Shown here: positions 42,795 through 52,585 of the stretch, in pieces
How the letters are laid out: the number at the start of each line of letters is the position of its first letter
How positions within the stretch are numbered: position 1 is the stretch's first letter
NCBI GenBank assembly: GCA_947525005.1
Contig: CANNUY010000001.1
Span: forward strand, 62,001-126,000
Direction: 5' to 3'
Length of the DNA: 64,000 nucleotides
DNA from: an uncultured Candidatus Melainabacteria bacterium
Lineage (GTDB): Bacteria; Cyanobacteriota; Vampirovibrionia; Gastranaerophilales; Gastranaerophilaceae
The notes under the pieces: generated by a model
What the model was told of the DNA's origin: nothing
Seen by the model: only the letters and a program-made list of their open reading frames with translations
Database searches by the model: none
Translations under genes and position numbers: made by a program

Positions 42795-43350
42795 TAGCAA
42801 GCTCCTTATCGAGTTCAGGCTCATCTAACAATTTTTCTACTTCTACAGGTGGAAGATTGTGTTTTTTTAGAACTTCATCTGTTTCAAAACGGTTTATTGA
42901 GTGGTCTATAAAAAGGATACCGTCTAGGTGATCGTTTTCGTGTTGGATACAACGAGCTAGGAGAGTACCACCTTTAGCTTCCATTACGAAAGGTTTGCCG
43001 TTACGATCAGTTGCTTTAACCATAACATTTTCATAACGCTTAACACCTGTGTAGGCTTCAGGAAAACTTAAACAACCTTCTTGAGATATTACAGCACCTG
43101 ATTTTTTGATTATTTTAGGATTGATAAAAACCATAGGTTTAAGAGGTTCATCACCTGTAGAACAATCTATGACGAAAAGACGAAGGTTAACACCGATTTG
43201 AGGTGCCGCAAGACCAACACCGTTATTTTGATACATTGTATCGAACATATCTTGGATAAGGGTTTTAATTTTGCTAGAAACCTTATGAACTTCTTTTGAT
43301 TTTTCTCTAAGTGACGGTGTACCGTATGGTAGAATGGTTTTTACTGACAT
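42778..43350 (-). CDS. def: Peptide deformylase
   Basis: This 190-residue metallohydrolase removes the N-formyl group from nascent proteins, complementing fmt. The three motifs are present: GVGLAAPQIG, EGCLSFPE (metal Cys) and QHENDHLDG (metal His and catalytic Glu). ATG 43350 with GAGGA upstream is preferred to a TTG reading two codons longer. The C-terminal extension past the catalytic helix is Glu/Lys-rich. First gene of def-fmt-aroH. Confidence 0.95.
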   Translation of the reverse strand: MSVKTILPYGTPSLREKSKEVHKVSSKIKTLIQDMFDTMYQNNGVGLAAPQIGVNLRLFVIDCSTGDEPLKPMVFINPKIIKKSGAVISQEGCLSFPEAYTGVKRYENVMVKATDRNGKPFVMEAKGGTLLARCIQHENDHLDGILFIDHSINRFETDEVLKKHNLPPVEVEKLLDEPELDKELANAKKD

Positions 43351-43435
43351 ATTCAATCCTCATTATATGTTATTAAAAGAATTGTAACACAGTAAAAAGT
43401 TGTAATCAATAAAGAGGGGAGTATTAGATGAAGTT

Positions 43436-43636
43436 TTACTGTATATACTTAAATATAAATGTAACCAATTGGTCACAATTAATAATTCCCATACAAACTA
43501 AAAGTAATACAATTAATAAACTTATTAATTTAATTATTGAACCTAAAGAAATATTTAGATTAATATTATTTTGTTTTTCATTATGTTCTATTACTTTATT
43601 TTTATCTCCAACACAAATATTTTTACCTATAATCAT
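43436..43636 (-). CDS. Small membrane protein with N-terminal G-x-N amyloid-like motif, partner of the ATPase
   Basis: This is a 66-residue protein. Residues 4-19 (GKNICVGDKNKVIEHN) repeat the last motif of the upstream ATPase (G-R-N-I-I-I-G-D-N-N-F-I-I-E-N-N). After a short Asn-rich linker, one transmembrane helix spans about 32-54 (IIKLISLLIVLLLVCMGIIN). Start and ATPase stop overlap (TAATG), with AAGGAG upstream, so the two are made together. A motif shared by a sensor ATPase and an adjacent membrane effector is the arrangement known for NLR amyloid signalling; membrane disruption would be the output. Inference, but structurally specific. Confidence 0.6.
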   Translation of the reverse strand: MIIGKNICVGDKNKVIEHNEKQNNINLNISLGSIIKLISLLIVLLLVCMGIINCDQLVTFIFKYIQ

Positions 43637-46600
43637 TAGTTACTCCTTTTCTTATAATTATTTTCTATAATGAAATTATTATCTCCAATGATAATATTTC
43701 TACCTAATATAAATTCTAAAAGTGATTGTTTTTTAGTATAACATTTTTTTTCTAACTTCGCGAGTTTTAAATAATTAAGAGGCTTTTTTAATTGTTTATT
43801 ATATTTTAATCTTTTCATGGAACGGCTATAATAGTCCTTATAATCTTCAATATTTCTATTTGATAAATATGCTTTTTTTATTTTAATAAAAGCTTCTTCC
43901 TCTCCATTTTCAATAAAAATCCGAGGTATATTATTTACAAACTCTTTTAAAATATCTACTGGATATACACCCAATGGATCTTCCTCATTTACATAACTAC
44001 AATTCTTAACTATCAAATTGTATAATTCACTCAATATTTGTGATGATAAAATGTTATTATCATCACAATAATCACCTTTATATGCAATTTTTTTTAAAAC
44101 CTCTAATGGATTATTTAAATTCATTATTGTCCTTTTTATAAATTCCCATTCTTTGGGAAATGAATATAATAATATTACCAATAATTCTATTAAATTATCA
44201 TTATCTTGATTTTTTGAGATTTCTTTTATAATAAAATCTTTAATTGGTATAAATTTTTTACTCGCCAGTTTTTTAACAATTTCTAATAAAATATCATTTG
44301 ATAATTTATTTTGTTTTTTTATAATTAATTTGTAAAACCAATTATTAAAATTCTCATCCCAAATCATATCAAAACTATCAAAAAAATAAGGTCGAATATT
44401 TGATTGAGAATTAATTAAAATTAAAAAAATAGCCTTAAACACTTTATCAGAATCTAGTCCATATAAATCTTTAATAATTTTTTGTTTAATAATTATTTCG
44501 TTTTCTTCAGAAACTAAAGTATAAATTATTGGTTTATACCATTTTAATAAAATTTGATTATAATTTTCTATATTTTTTTCTTTAATATACGGAAGCAATG
44601 AAAATATTTTCCATATATATAACTGACTACAATTTTTAATATACTTTTCAATATTACAATATTGGGGAAGTTGTTGACTTAACAAAAACTCCATAACTAA
44701 ATCAATAACTTTACATTGTGTCGATTTCCTCAAATCATTCCATCGAGAATATTTATTAATATCAAAACTAATCATACCAGGATACGGAAAATGAGTTCCT
44801 GACTTAATACTTAAATGGTTATATATTTTTTGTATGATATTCGCTATATTATCAGCATTCTTTTTTTTATTTAAAATATTTAAAACATTTCTATCGATTT
44901 TATTAAGATAAATGATTTTTTGTTCATCTTTCTTTTGTTGTTTTATTTGTTTTAATTTATTATAAAAATTATTTTTAATAAATATAAATTCTTTAAGTAT
45001 AGGTTCCCCCGTTTTATACGAAATTTCAACTGGATTAAAAAATTTCCCAAATTTTCCTTTTAACATTGAATTATACATTACAAGATTATAAATATTATCT
45101 ATATCATCTGATGTTTCATTATTTATAAAATTAGAAAACAATTCATTAATTAATATTTCCAAATTTTCGGTTTGCTTATCAATATATAATTTTAAAAAAT
45201 AAGGAAGATCATTTGTATACAATAAAAGATTTTGTACTGCAAAAAGGACTTGTTTAAACTGTTGTACATCTTGAACGGATATCACTAATATTTTTAAAAA
45301 CAATTTTCTTAAAGACTCATTTTGTTCAATTTTTTTTAAAATTTTCTTTGAAAAAAATTTATATACATATTCTTGTGATAGATATATATTCACAATATCA
45401 GGAATTAAATTTGGACAAAGATATTTACTTATAGAATTAAATAACTTTATTGCTATTCGGGAAAACTTTGAATCATAATTTTGATATATAACTCCTTTTA
45501 AATTATTATGAGAAATCCATACAAGAATTTTTTTTACATTTTTTTCATTAATTTGTTTTGGTAATATATCATGGAGAAAATGATGATATCGACCATAATA
45601 ATCATCATCACTAATTTCACATAAATACCTCAACATTAAATCATCATTTATATATCTTTTAGGATATAAAATAGACAATAAACTTCCAAGAATTTGATTT
45701 TGTTTATCTTCCTGAATTTCTTTATTAAAAAAAGATATGTTTTCAGCTATTTTTTTTAGTAGTTTAACATGATTGCATTTTTCAGCAGCTTGAAAAGCCA
45801 TTACTTTTAAAAAAACCTCAGATTTTTTATTGAAAATTATTCTTTCAATCTCTTTCTCATATTTATTCATTGCATTATCTATAATAAATTCTAATGATGT
45901 TACTAAAATTTTATTATTCGATTTTTTAAAATAATTAGCAATATCTTTATCAACATTGTTATAATACAATCTTTGATGAAATGTTTTTCTATTGTAACAA
46001 GAATGCCAGAAATTTATATCTGAATATCCAACACATTTTAAATATGCGTTAAATAATTTTTTTCTTTGTTTATCATCAACAAAATTTATAGAAGATAGCA
46101 ATATCCTTTCTGGAATTTCCTTTATAACATTATTAAACAATTTTTTATTTTTAATAGCTAAAAATGATATACTTTCTGTTAAAATTGGATGATATTTTTT
46201 ATTATTAGTCATAAAAAGTTCTTTAATATCATTAATTTTAGTTTTCATTTGGTAAACATATCTTGCAATCAGAAAATCTTGATAAGTTTGTTGACTGAAA
46301 AAATAATTCTGTTTTGATTTATAAAATATTTTTGTTTTCAAGGTCGCTAATATTAGATCCTTAGATATAATAATTTCTTTTTCATTATTTAAACAAAATT
46401 TTTTATCAAGTATTCGAGCAATATTAAATCCTTGACTATCATTATTATCTAATGTTATATATTTTTTCTTATTATATTTTAATTCTATTGCTATTTTAGA
46501 AGCAACAAATAATAATTCACTACAAGGAAATAAATCATTTTTTAATTCATTATTATTATTTTTATTTTTTCTATAGGAAGTTTCTTCACATAAACGTAAC

Positions 46601-47367
46601 ATTAAATTCTCATAAATATCAAAATGACTTATATTTTTAGTGATTAATTTTTCATTATACATTTTAATTAAAGGATGCAGTGTAATAGGAGAAGCAGCAA
46701 AACATCCTAATTTATATTGTTTTATTTTTTCTAAAAAATCTTCTACATTTTTACAAGAATAACTTTTAGCAATATCAGTACAATCTTGTTCTGTTAACAC
46801 ACATAGATAATATATATTAGAAGATGAGCACTTATATATTTCTTGTAAATTTTTAACAAGATATTGAGGAACTCGATTATCTCTACAAGTTATTATCGTC
46901 TTAATATTAGGATTTATATCTATACAATTTTTAATTGCATCTTTTATTATATAATCAATATTTAAAATCCCCATATCAATAGCTTCATCAACTGCATCAA
47001 GGATAATATATATATTATCACGCGTAGAATTATCAGCACAAAAAGAGTATAGTCTTTCAGATAACGTTTTTTCATTTGTTAATTCTCTTAAATTTACCCT
47101 TTTATATTTAATAGCAAATTTATTTAAATATTTTTCAATTTGTAACAAAAAAGTAGATTTTCCCAATCCACCATTTCCAAATATAAAATTGAAGGGTGCA
47201 TCCTTTATTTTTTCAAATGTATAATAATTATCCATTGATAATATTAGATCTTCATCCTTAAAACCCCAAGTTCCACGCAAAAAGCCATTTTGATCTAAAT
47301 TTTGCTCTTCTATATTTTGATATAAATACCTATTAACACACTCTTTATTATCTAATAACTCAACCAT
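43636..47367 (-). CDS. Large STAND/NACHT-like P-loop ATPase, putative defence sensor
   Basis: This is a 1243-residue protein. Walker A GNGGLGKST lies at 64-72, Walker B with its extended acid (IIILDAVDEA type, here IYIILDAVDEA) at about 119-129, and a sensor TIITCRDNR after it, as in NACHT/STAND ATPases. The rest is long helical text without clear TPR or WD repeats, probably a sensor superhelix. The C-terminus G1222-N1237 carries GRNIIIGDNNFIIENN, matched by the small membrane protein encoded next. Base composition is far more AT-rich than its neighbours, and it lies beside tRNA-Leu, so it was probably acquired. Resembles anti-phage NLRs in layout; no effector domain at its own N-terminus. 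Confidence 0.7.
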   Translation of the reverse strand: MVELLDNKECVNRYLYQNIEEQNLDQNGFLRGTWGFKDEDLILSMDNYYTFEKIKDAPFNFIFGNGGLGKSTFLLQIEKYLNKFAIKYKRVNLRELTNEKTLSERLYSFCADNSTRDNIYIILDAVDEAIDMGILNIDYIIKDAIKNCIDINPNIKTIITCRDNRVPQYLVKNLQEIYKCSSSNIYYLCVLTEQDCTDIAKSYSCKNVEDFLEKIKQYKLGCFAASPITLHPLIKMYNEKLITKNISHFDIYENLMLRLCEETSYRKNKNNNNELKNDLFPCSELLFVASKIAIELKYNKKKYITLDNNDSQGFNIARILDKKFCLNNEKEIIISKDLILATLKTKIFYKSKQNYFFSQQTYQDFLIARYVYQMKTKINDIKELFMTNNKKYHPILTESISFLAIKNKKLFNNVIKEIPERILLSSINFVDDKQRKKLFNAYLKCVGYSDINFWHSCYNRKTFHQRLYYNNVDKDIANYFKKSNNKILVTSLEFIIDNAMNKYEKEIERIIFNKKSEVFLKVMAFQAAEKCNHVKLLKKIAENISFFNKEIQEDKQNQILGSLLSILYPKRYINDDLMLRYLCEISDDDYYGRYHHFLHDILPKQINEKNVKKILVWISHNNLKGVIYQNYDSKFSRIAIKLFNSISKYLCPNLIPDIVNIYLSQEYVYKFFSKKILKKIEQNESLRKLFLKILVISVQDVQQFKQVLFAVQNLLLYTNDLPYFLKLYIDKQTENLEILINELFSNFINNETSDDIDNIYNLVMYNSMLKGKFGKFFNPVEISYKTGEPILKEFIFIKNNFYNKLKQIKQQKKDEQKIIYLNKIDRNVLNILNKKKNADNIANIIQKIYNHLSIKSGTHFPYPGMISFDINKYSRWNDLRKSTQCKVIDLVMEFLLSQQLPQYCNIEKYIKNCSQLYIWKIFSLLPYIKEKNIENYNQILLKWYKPIIYTLVSEENEIIIKQKIIKDLYGLDSDKVFKAIFLILINSQSNIRPYFFDSFDMIWDENFNNWFYKLIIKKQNKLSNDILLEIVKKLASKKFIPIKDFIIKEISKNQDNDNLIELLVILLYSFPKEWEFIKRTIMNLNNPLEVLKKIAYKGDYCDDNNILSSQILSELYNLIVKNCSYVNEEDPLGVYPVDILKEFVNNIPRIFIENGEEEAFIKIKKAYLSNRNIEDYKDYYSRSMKRLKYNKQLKKPLNYLKLAKLEKKCYTKKQSLLEFILGRNIIIGDNNFIIENNYKKRSN

Positions 47368-47566
47368 ATATTAAACTTATATCACAAATTTCCAACAAAT
47401 AATATTTAATAATTTAAAAAAATATTAAAAATAATACCATAAATAATAATATACCCTACTTCAATAATAAAAAATAATGAAGTAAAAATAGAACTATTCC
47501 TGTTGAGTATAAAAAATTTTTACTTGAGAGTTAATTGTCCACCTTTTAAGGTACAGTTCAGGGGGA

Positions 47567-47642
47567 CAGTTCAATCCTCCACCCTCTGCTCCCTCTCGCT
47601 TGAACCCTTTGACCAAATTTCATTTGGTGGGGTTCTGCGTCC
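47567..47642 (-). other. Structured element downstream of tRNA-Leu (copy B)
   Basis: The minus-strand reading contains GAACCC then ACCAAAT-GAA-ATTTGGT then GGGTTC, followed by AAGCGAGAGGGAGCAGAGGG. It aligns with the element downstream of tRNA-Asp (5559-5612), with the outer stem changed in a base-pair-preserving way and an extra inner hairpin. Just beyond it, 47561-47583 looks like a decayed tRNA T arm (GGAGGATTGAACTGTCCCCC on the minus strand). The rest of the gap 47368-47560 is AT-rich with nothing I can name. Confidence 0.4.
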
Positions 47643-47655
47643 TTTTCTTAATAAT

Positions 47656-47736
47656 TGTCGACGGGGGGACTTGAACCCCCACGGATTTCTCCACACGCCC
47701 CTCAAACGTGCACGTCTACCATTCCGCCACGCCGAC
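47656..47736 (-). tRNA. tRNA-Leu (anticodon GAG)
   Basis: On the minus strand GTCGGCG pairs with CGTCGAC (one G-U) and the discriminator is A. The anticodon stem CACGT/GCGTG encloses TTGAGGG, giving GAG. A long variable arm (TGGAGAAATCC region) and a T arm GGGGGTTCAAGTCCCCC are present. CCA not encoded. A common integration target; the AT-rich ATPase insert lies on its 3' side. Confidence 0.93.
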
Positions 47737-47840
47737 TCGTCCTATATATTATATACTTATTTTTTTATTTTTGCAAAATTTTTAACAACTTAAAGCATTA
47801 TTGCATTCCTCACTTAATTGAATACAGCAAAAAGTCAAAA

Positions 47841-47880
47841 CAAGAGCGTGGTGTTTTCTGCACCACGCTCTTGTATTTTT
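47841..47880. terminator. Bidirectional terminator after the GH13 gene
   Basis: ACAAGAGCGTGGTG pairs with CACCACGCTCTTGT around TTTTCTG, with T runs on both strands. It ends the minus-strand gene 47896-52203. Confidence 0.88.
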
Positions 47881-47895
47881 CTAAAATCCTTGTAT

Positions 47896-50800
47896 TTATT
47901 CTTCTGATGTTACATTCAAGTTATGTCCTGTTTCTCCTTCATCTACAGAACTTTGATAGCCTCCATTTGGCATTATATTATGTTGTTTATTATAATATTC
48001 ACGTTTCTTTGTTTCTGCCATTTCACTACGTTCGTTTGCAATATCCTCAGGTACGTGATACAACATCAATACCCCATCTGGAGCTGTCTTTTCATTCAGC
48101 TCAATACCTGATTCCTTACCATTTGAATCAATCTGTTTTATGCAATAATTACCGTCATGTTCAAATACTCGATAATTATAATCAGGATTATTCGCATTCT
48201 TAAACTCAGTTCCAGGTGTCAAGCTAATCTTTTCACGTCTACCTTTTACATCTTGTTCCAAGTTGATACCACCCTCTAGTGTAAATTGGTTTGGGTGTAA
48301 ATCATCTGGGCTTACATTTTGAGCTGTTGTAATACCGTTTGGATTAAACAAAGACACACTCATTGCCCCATTACCTGCTTGATAAATAACTGCAGGGCAT
48401 TGTTTGTTATCATTATGTTTATCAGCAAAAATATATCTATTCTGTGTAACAAGTTTTGTCATTGTACCATTGTTCAATGCTTCCATCTTATTACCGTTAT
48501 CGTCCATTCTTACCCTTGTAATACCAAACATATCGTTCATAAAGTTTTGAACATCCTTATTAGCATTTGGGCTATCTTTATCAACCAACGACCAATCTAG
48601 AGCATTACGGTTTTGTAAGAATGTGTTTTGACACTTATCCTCAGCACCTGTCATAGCCAAGCCTTCGTCACCTGCATAAATTGTTGGGTTACCTGACAAT
48701 GCACTCAAATATCTAGTGATAATCCTTGTTTTTGCTCGACCAACCTCAGTTGCCTTCATATAAACAGCATCTTTATATGTTTCTTTTTCATCACCTGATA
48801 ACAATTTATCTAGTTTCTTTGAATGTACAGCCTGATCATACACAATATCAAACGCTGTAGGTATAGGTTTTGAACCAAAACCGTCTTTTTCGTTGATTTT
48901 CTTGATTGAATCAGGTGTCTTATTAGTCTTTGATTCGTCTTCGTTCTTATAATATTTACCATTTACTACGTCTGCAACAGCTCCAGACAACGCTGAATAA
49001 ATCGCATCGTATTTCTTATGAGTATTTTCTCGTTCAACATTCTTTTCATGTTCTGATTTATCAGAATTATCTATCTTTCTAAGTTCTTGTTGCTTCATTT
49101 GTTCATTGATAGCACCAATACTGTTTCTTAACAAAGCACCATTTGCAACAGCCTTTGCACTCACATTGTTGAACATGTCAGGATCATGAAGTATCTTACC
49201 TTCTTCACCCTTTGGAATATCCATCTTATCATGAGTAATCATATATGCAATTTTTCTATCATTATCTCTGCCAACTTTTAAGTCAGAATGATATAACCCC
49301 ATATCCATTGACATAAAATGTATCATACGTGGCTTATCGTGGTTGCTTGCAAACACATAAGAGTTTCTTTGGTAATCCAATGGCATCTTGACAAATCTAG
49401 AGATAGAATCTTCCAACTTGCCAACTCTTGCGTTATCATTATTACCAACATTATCATTACCGTTAGTAAAATCTTTTGCAAACATACTTGTAATTCCGTC
49501 AAAGAAATATGAATAGTTTGCCTCAGATGTAATACCTGCAACATTAAATAATGAGTTCATTGATTTTTCTTCTGAATTATATTTCAAATCAGATTTATCA
49601 TCAGGTTGACTCTTAATCAAATCACCAACGTCAGTAATTTCTGCAACAAGATAAGAATTAGGGTTTTCTTCCTTAACTGTATCAACAAAGTTACCCCAGA
49701 ATTTAACCACATTATCCCAAGCCTTGTCAAAAGTTTGATCCATATTTCTAACTGAGTCCATATCTGCAACGTCTTTTGCTGCATCTAATCTCCAGTCCAA
49801 ACCTAAACCTGAACGGTCTACCATAACCTCTGCCAACTTAAAGCTGTTAGCATTAGTATTTTGGATACGTTTATTAATTGATTTTGATACAAAATCAACA
49901 TCGCTTGATTTCAAAAGGTTTACACCCTTGCTAATCTTATTAACAACCTGATTAGCTTCATCCTCTTGAGAATCACCGTTGATACCAAGATTTCTAAGTG
50001 TTCCTTCTTCTCGCATTGTGTCATAATCATAAGCGATTTCGCCACCTTCGATTTGTTTAGCCTTAACTGATGGCATCAAAGATTTAACCAACGCATATTT
50101 TGCAATATCGCCTGCAACTAGAGGAATTACATATTGTCCGTATTCTGTAGCCTTTCCATCTTCATCAAACAATTTTTCTTTTGAGTTTTCGTTTACTTGG
50201 TTTAAAACTTTATCTGCAAAACCCTTGATGTCTTTTGTGTAAACATCGTTCATCTTATTAAAAGTTTTTGCATATTTTTTATCAACCTTGAAACTTGGGT
50301 CATTAATAGATTCAAATCTTGTTTGACCAAGATGTTCTTCATCTGTAGAACGCTTTGAAATATAAGGTGATGACAACGCACCTGCTGTATCATTAGCAAA
50401 CTCTAATGAATCAAGTGGCAAGTCCATAATTGCAGAATTAACCAAATCATCATAATTATCTGATTTTTCACGCATTACATAATCACCGTTAAGAACATTC
50501 TCTACAACAGATTTTGACACCCTTACGTCCTCTGGAAGAACTGGTTTTTCTGGGTTTTGTGAATTCAAAATAGAATCAATTCTGTTAAATGCTTTTGTTG
50601 GATTAGATGAAATTTCACCAATAGTTTTAGCAACATATTCGTTGTGTGTGTTTCTAACCTCTTTTGTCCAATAACGACCTGCTGCAAGTGTCATATCTTG
50701 AACTTGATAATTTGCACGTCTATATTTATCCATTTCTATTGAACGCTTTGCAGGGTCTTTTTCTGACGCCAACAACTCATCATCATAATTTGATGTGAAG

Positions 50801-52203
50801 TAATTCATTTTAACCATATCAGTATTAGCGTCCCAACAAACAAATCCACCTTCTTCTTTAGGCGCAATCTTAATATTTGATAATGAACCCAAGAACATAG
50901 CACCAGCAGGTGAATCCTTATCAATCCTTTCAGATGAACCTCTCATTTGATTTACTTCGTTAAGGCTCTTGATATTCTTATCCAATTCATAAGGGTTTGT
51001 TGCTTCAAATGTATATGGTACAGGCGTATCATCGTGAGTGTTTGCACTCAAGCTACTATCTGCATTAACTTTGTCATACTGTGTAATAACATGAGTTTTG
51101 TCAGCTCTTTGTTCGTCTGAAACCATGGTATCATCATATAATTGGATATATGTAGGTTGTTTTGGGTTGTAATCTTTGTTTTTCACAATCTTATATTGAC
51201 CATCAGATTGTTTTTCATAATCAGAAACCCCGTTTACAACCTTTAATCTCATATTTTTATAGTTTTCAGGAACAACACCTAAACCAAGACTATCATCTTG
51301 TAGTCCTGACATTCTGAACATATAGTATTCATCAGGTTTATTATCTGGATCCATCCATTTGATTGCACGTTGGAAGTGTACCCCTTGCAAACCTTCTGAT
51401 GTAAATGTACCGTCATCAACAAGGTTCATACCATGCCTGAATGCTGTACGTTGTAATGAATTATAGTTATTTATATTACCAATTCCACCTGCCATAAGGA
51501 AGTTGTTTTCGTTCCAATATTTATGAGATGATGCGTTATCACCACCTTTTAATGGACAAGTAATAATTCTTTTAAAACCAGCTTTTCTAAGTTCAGGGAC
51601 TTTAACCTCAATCCCTGCCATAGTACCACCAATAGTGTTTGAGAAAGTTCGGTTTGAATTACGTACTTTATCAGCAACTTCTTTTTTCTTATCAGCTGTT
51701 TCCATACCTTTAATTTTGCCTGTATCAGCATCATTAAACCCAGCATAAACATAGCCTGGATTGAAGGTATCAGCGATTGTCAAATACATCGGACCTTGTT
51801 TAGTAACTGAAGTTCCACGACGAGTGATAACCGAACAACCGTCAATAGTAAACCCGTTTGATTGTGGATATTCAGTTTTGCTACCGTCTTTTGATTTCAA
51901 CTTAAATCTATATGCAAATGGTTCGTTCTTTTGTAAGTCTAGGTCATAATCTGCATCAACTTGAACACCATGATCGCCAACTTCTGCGCTATAGAATGGC
52001 TCCATAGTACCATTACAACCTTTTTCTATGAAGAAATTGTTCTTTTTATCTTGTCCAACCTTGAAAAACTGGACTTCACAATCATATTTGTTCTTGTCAT
52101 ATAGGCAGTTAAATCTGTAAGCTTCTTCACCTGACTCAGTTTTTTCGTGTTGATGTCCTTGAAAAGAAACTTTTTTAATTGAATTAGACTCATTAATTTT
52201 CAT
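47896..52203 (-). CDS. Very large GH13-type alpha-glucan hydrolase with F-Q-G leader
   Basis: This is a 1435-residue protein. VSFQG at residues 12-16 follows MKINESNSIKK. A beta-rich N-terminal module leads into an interrupted (beta/alpha)8 barrel. GLDWRLDAA gives the nucleophile Asp807, LVAEITD the acid/base Glu855 and ASNHDKPR the third Asp956, the GH13 triad. Long charged insertions separate the motifs, and a C-terminal beta domain follows NPTIYAGDEG. It should act on starch or glycogen. There is no Sec signal, although such a size and substrate suggest an extracellular or surface enzyme. AGGGG precedes the ATG. Alone in its transcript. Confidence 0.82.
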   Translation of the reverse strand: MKINESNSIKKVSFQGHQHEKTESGEEAYRFNCLYDKNKYDCEVQFFKVGQDKKNNFFIEKGCNGTMEPFYSAEVGDHGVQVDADYDLDLQKNEPFAYRFKLKSKDGSKTEYPQSNGFTIDGCSVITRRGTSVTKQGPMYLTIADTFNPGYVYAGFNDADTGKIKGMETADKKKEVADKVRNSNRTFSNTIGGTMAGIEVKVPELRKAGFKRIITCPLKGGDNASSHKYWNENNFLMAGGIGNINNYNSLQRTAFRHGMNLVDDGTFTSEGLQGVHFQRAIKWMDPDNKPDEYYMFRMSGLQDDSLGLGVVPENYKNMRLKVVNGVSDYEKQSDGQYKIVKNKDYNPKQPTYIQLYDDTMVSDEQRADKTHVITQYDKVNADSSLSANTHDDTPVPYTFEATNPYELDKNIKSLNEVNQMRGSSERIDKDSPAGAMFLGSLSNIKIAPKEEGGFVCWDANTDMVKMNYFTSNYDDELLASEKDPAKRSIEMDKYRRANYQVQDMTLAAGRYWTKEVRNTHNEYVAKTIGEISSNPTKAFNRIDSILNSQNPEKPVLPEDVRVSKSVVENVLNGDYVMREKSDNYDDLVNSAIMDLPLDSLEFANDTAGALSSPYISKRSTDEEHLGQTRFESINDPSFKVDKKYAKTFNKMNDVYTKDIKGFADKVLNQVNENSKEKLFDEDGKATEYGQYVIPLVAGDIAKYALVKSLMPSVKAKQIEGGEIAYDYDTMREEGTLRNLGINGDSQEDEANQVVNKISKGVNLLKSSDVDFVSKSINKRIQNTNANSFKLAEVMVDRSGLGLDWRLDAAKDVADMDSVRNMDQTFDKAWDNVVKFWGNFVDTVKEENPNSYLVAEITDVGDLIKSQPDDKSDLKYNSEEKSMNSLFNVAGITSEANYSYFFDGITSMFAKDFTNGNDNVGNNDNARVGKLEDSISRFVKMPLDYQRNSYVFASNHDKPRMIHFMSMDMGLYHSDLKVGRDNDRKIAYMITHDKMDIPKGEEGKILHDPDMFNNVSAKAVANGALLRNSIGAINEQMKQQELRKIDNSDKSEHEKNVERENTHKKYDAIYSALSGAVADVVNGKYYKNEDESKTNKTPDSIKKINEKDGFGSKPIPTAFDIVYDQAVHSKKLDKLLSGDEKETYKDAVYMKATEVGRAKTRIITRYLSALSGNPTIYAGDEGLAMTGAEDKCQNTFLQNRNALDWSLVDKDSPNANKDVQNFMNDMFGITRVRMDDNGNKMEALNNGTMTKLVTQNRYIFADKHNDNKQCPAVIYQAGNGAMSVSLFNPNGITTAQNVSPDDLHPNQFTLEGGINLEQDVKGRREKISLTPGTEFKNANNPDYNYRVFEHDGNYCIKQIDSNGKESGIELNEKTAPDGVLMLYHVPEDIANERSEMAETKKREYYNKQHNIMPNGGYQSSVDEGETGHNLNVTSEE

Positions 52204-52358
52204 ACAGAACGCCCCTTATATTTATATTATTTCTTATTAATATGAAAAATAATAATAGAATTTTTTGCCATCATGATACTACTATATTAATAAAAATTTA
52301 CAAATAAATCAATGTTAGTAACAATTTTACAAAGATATAATCAACTGACTTAAAAAAT

Positions 52359-52387
52359 TAGACAGAAAACGGAAAATATATTAAAAT
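52359..52387 (+). promoter_or_regulatory. Promoter of the small hydrophobic toxin-like gene
   Basis: TAGACA at 52359-52364, a 17-bp spacer and TAAAAT at 52382-52387. Predicted start about 52394, leaving an 80-100 nt structured leader before the small gene, as usual in type I toxin mRNAs. Confidence 0.5.
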
Positions 52388-52474
52388 AGTTCTTGCAGGT
52401 TTTAAATTTTTAAAAACTGCTGTGGGTAAATATCCTACACCTTACTACCACTCTGCTACAGGACAGTGAAGTAA

Positions 52475-52585
52475 ATGAACAGAGAGGGGGTGGTAAGCTT
52501 GGAAGAATTATTGGCTACAATAATAAAAGCCCTAGTTATACTAGAGCTTTTAGCTAAATTGTTTTTAGCGCTTCTTAATATGTAG
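52475..52585 (+). CDS. Small hydrophobic peptide, type I toxin-like
   Basis: This is a 36-codon frame from ATG 52475. Translation more likely starts at TTG 52499, because AGAGGGGG ends about seven bases before it; this gives a 28-residue peptide EELLATIIKALVILELLAKL plus FLALLNM, a single membrane helix. The reading MNREGVVSL just before resembles the N-terminus of the holin-like or BsrG/TxpA-type toxins of Firmicutes. Expected action is membrane insertion and growth arrest. A minus-strand RNA gene overlaps its 3' half and terminator. Too short for routine gene calling. Confidence 0.5.
   Translation: MNREGVVSLEELLATIIKALVILELLAKLFLALLNM

Noticed and set aside
47503..48203. Open frames on + across tRNA-Leu and the GH13 3' end
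   Set aside because: They run through the tRNA gene, the structured element and the antisense of a clear coding sequence, and have no start signals.
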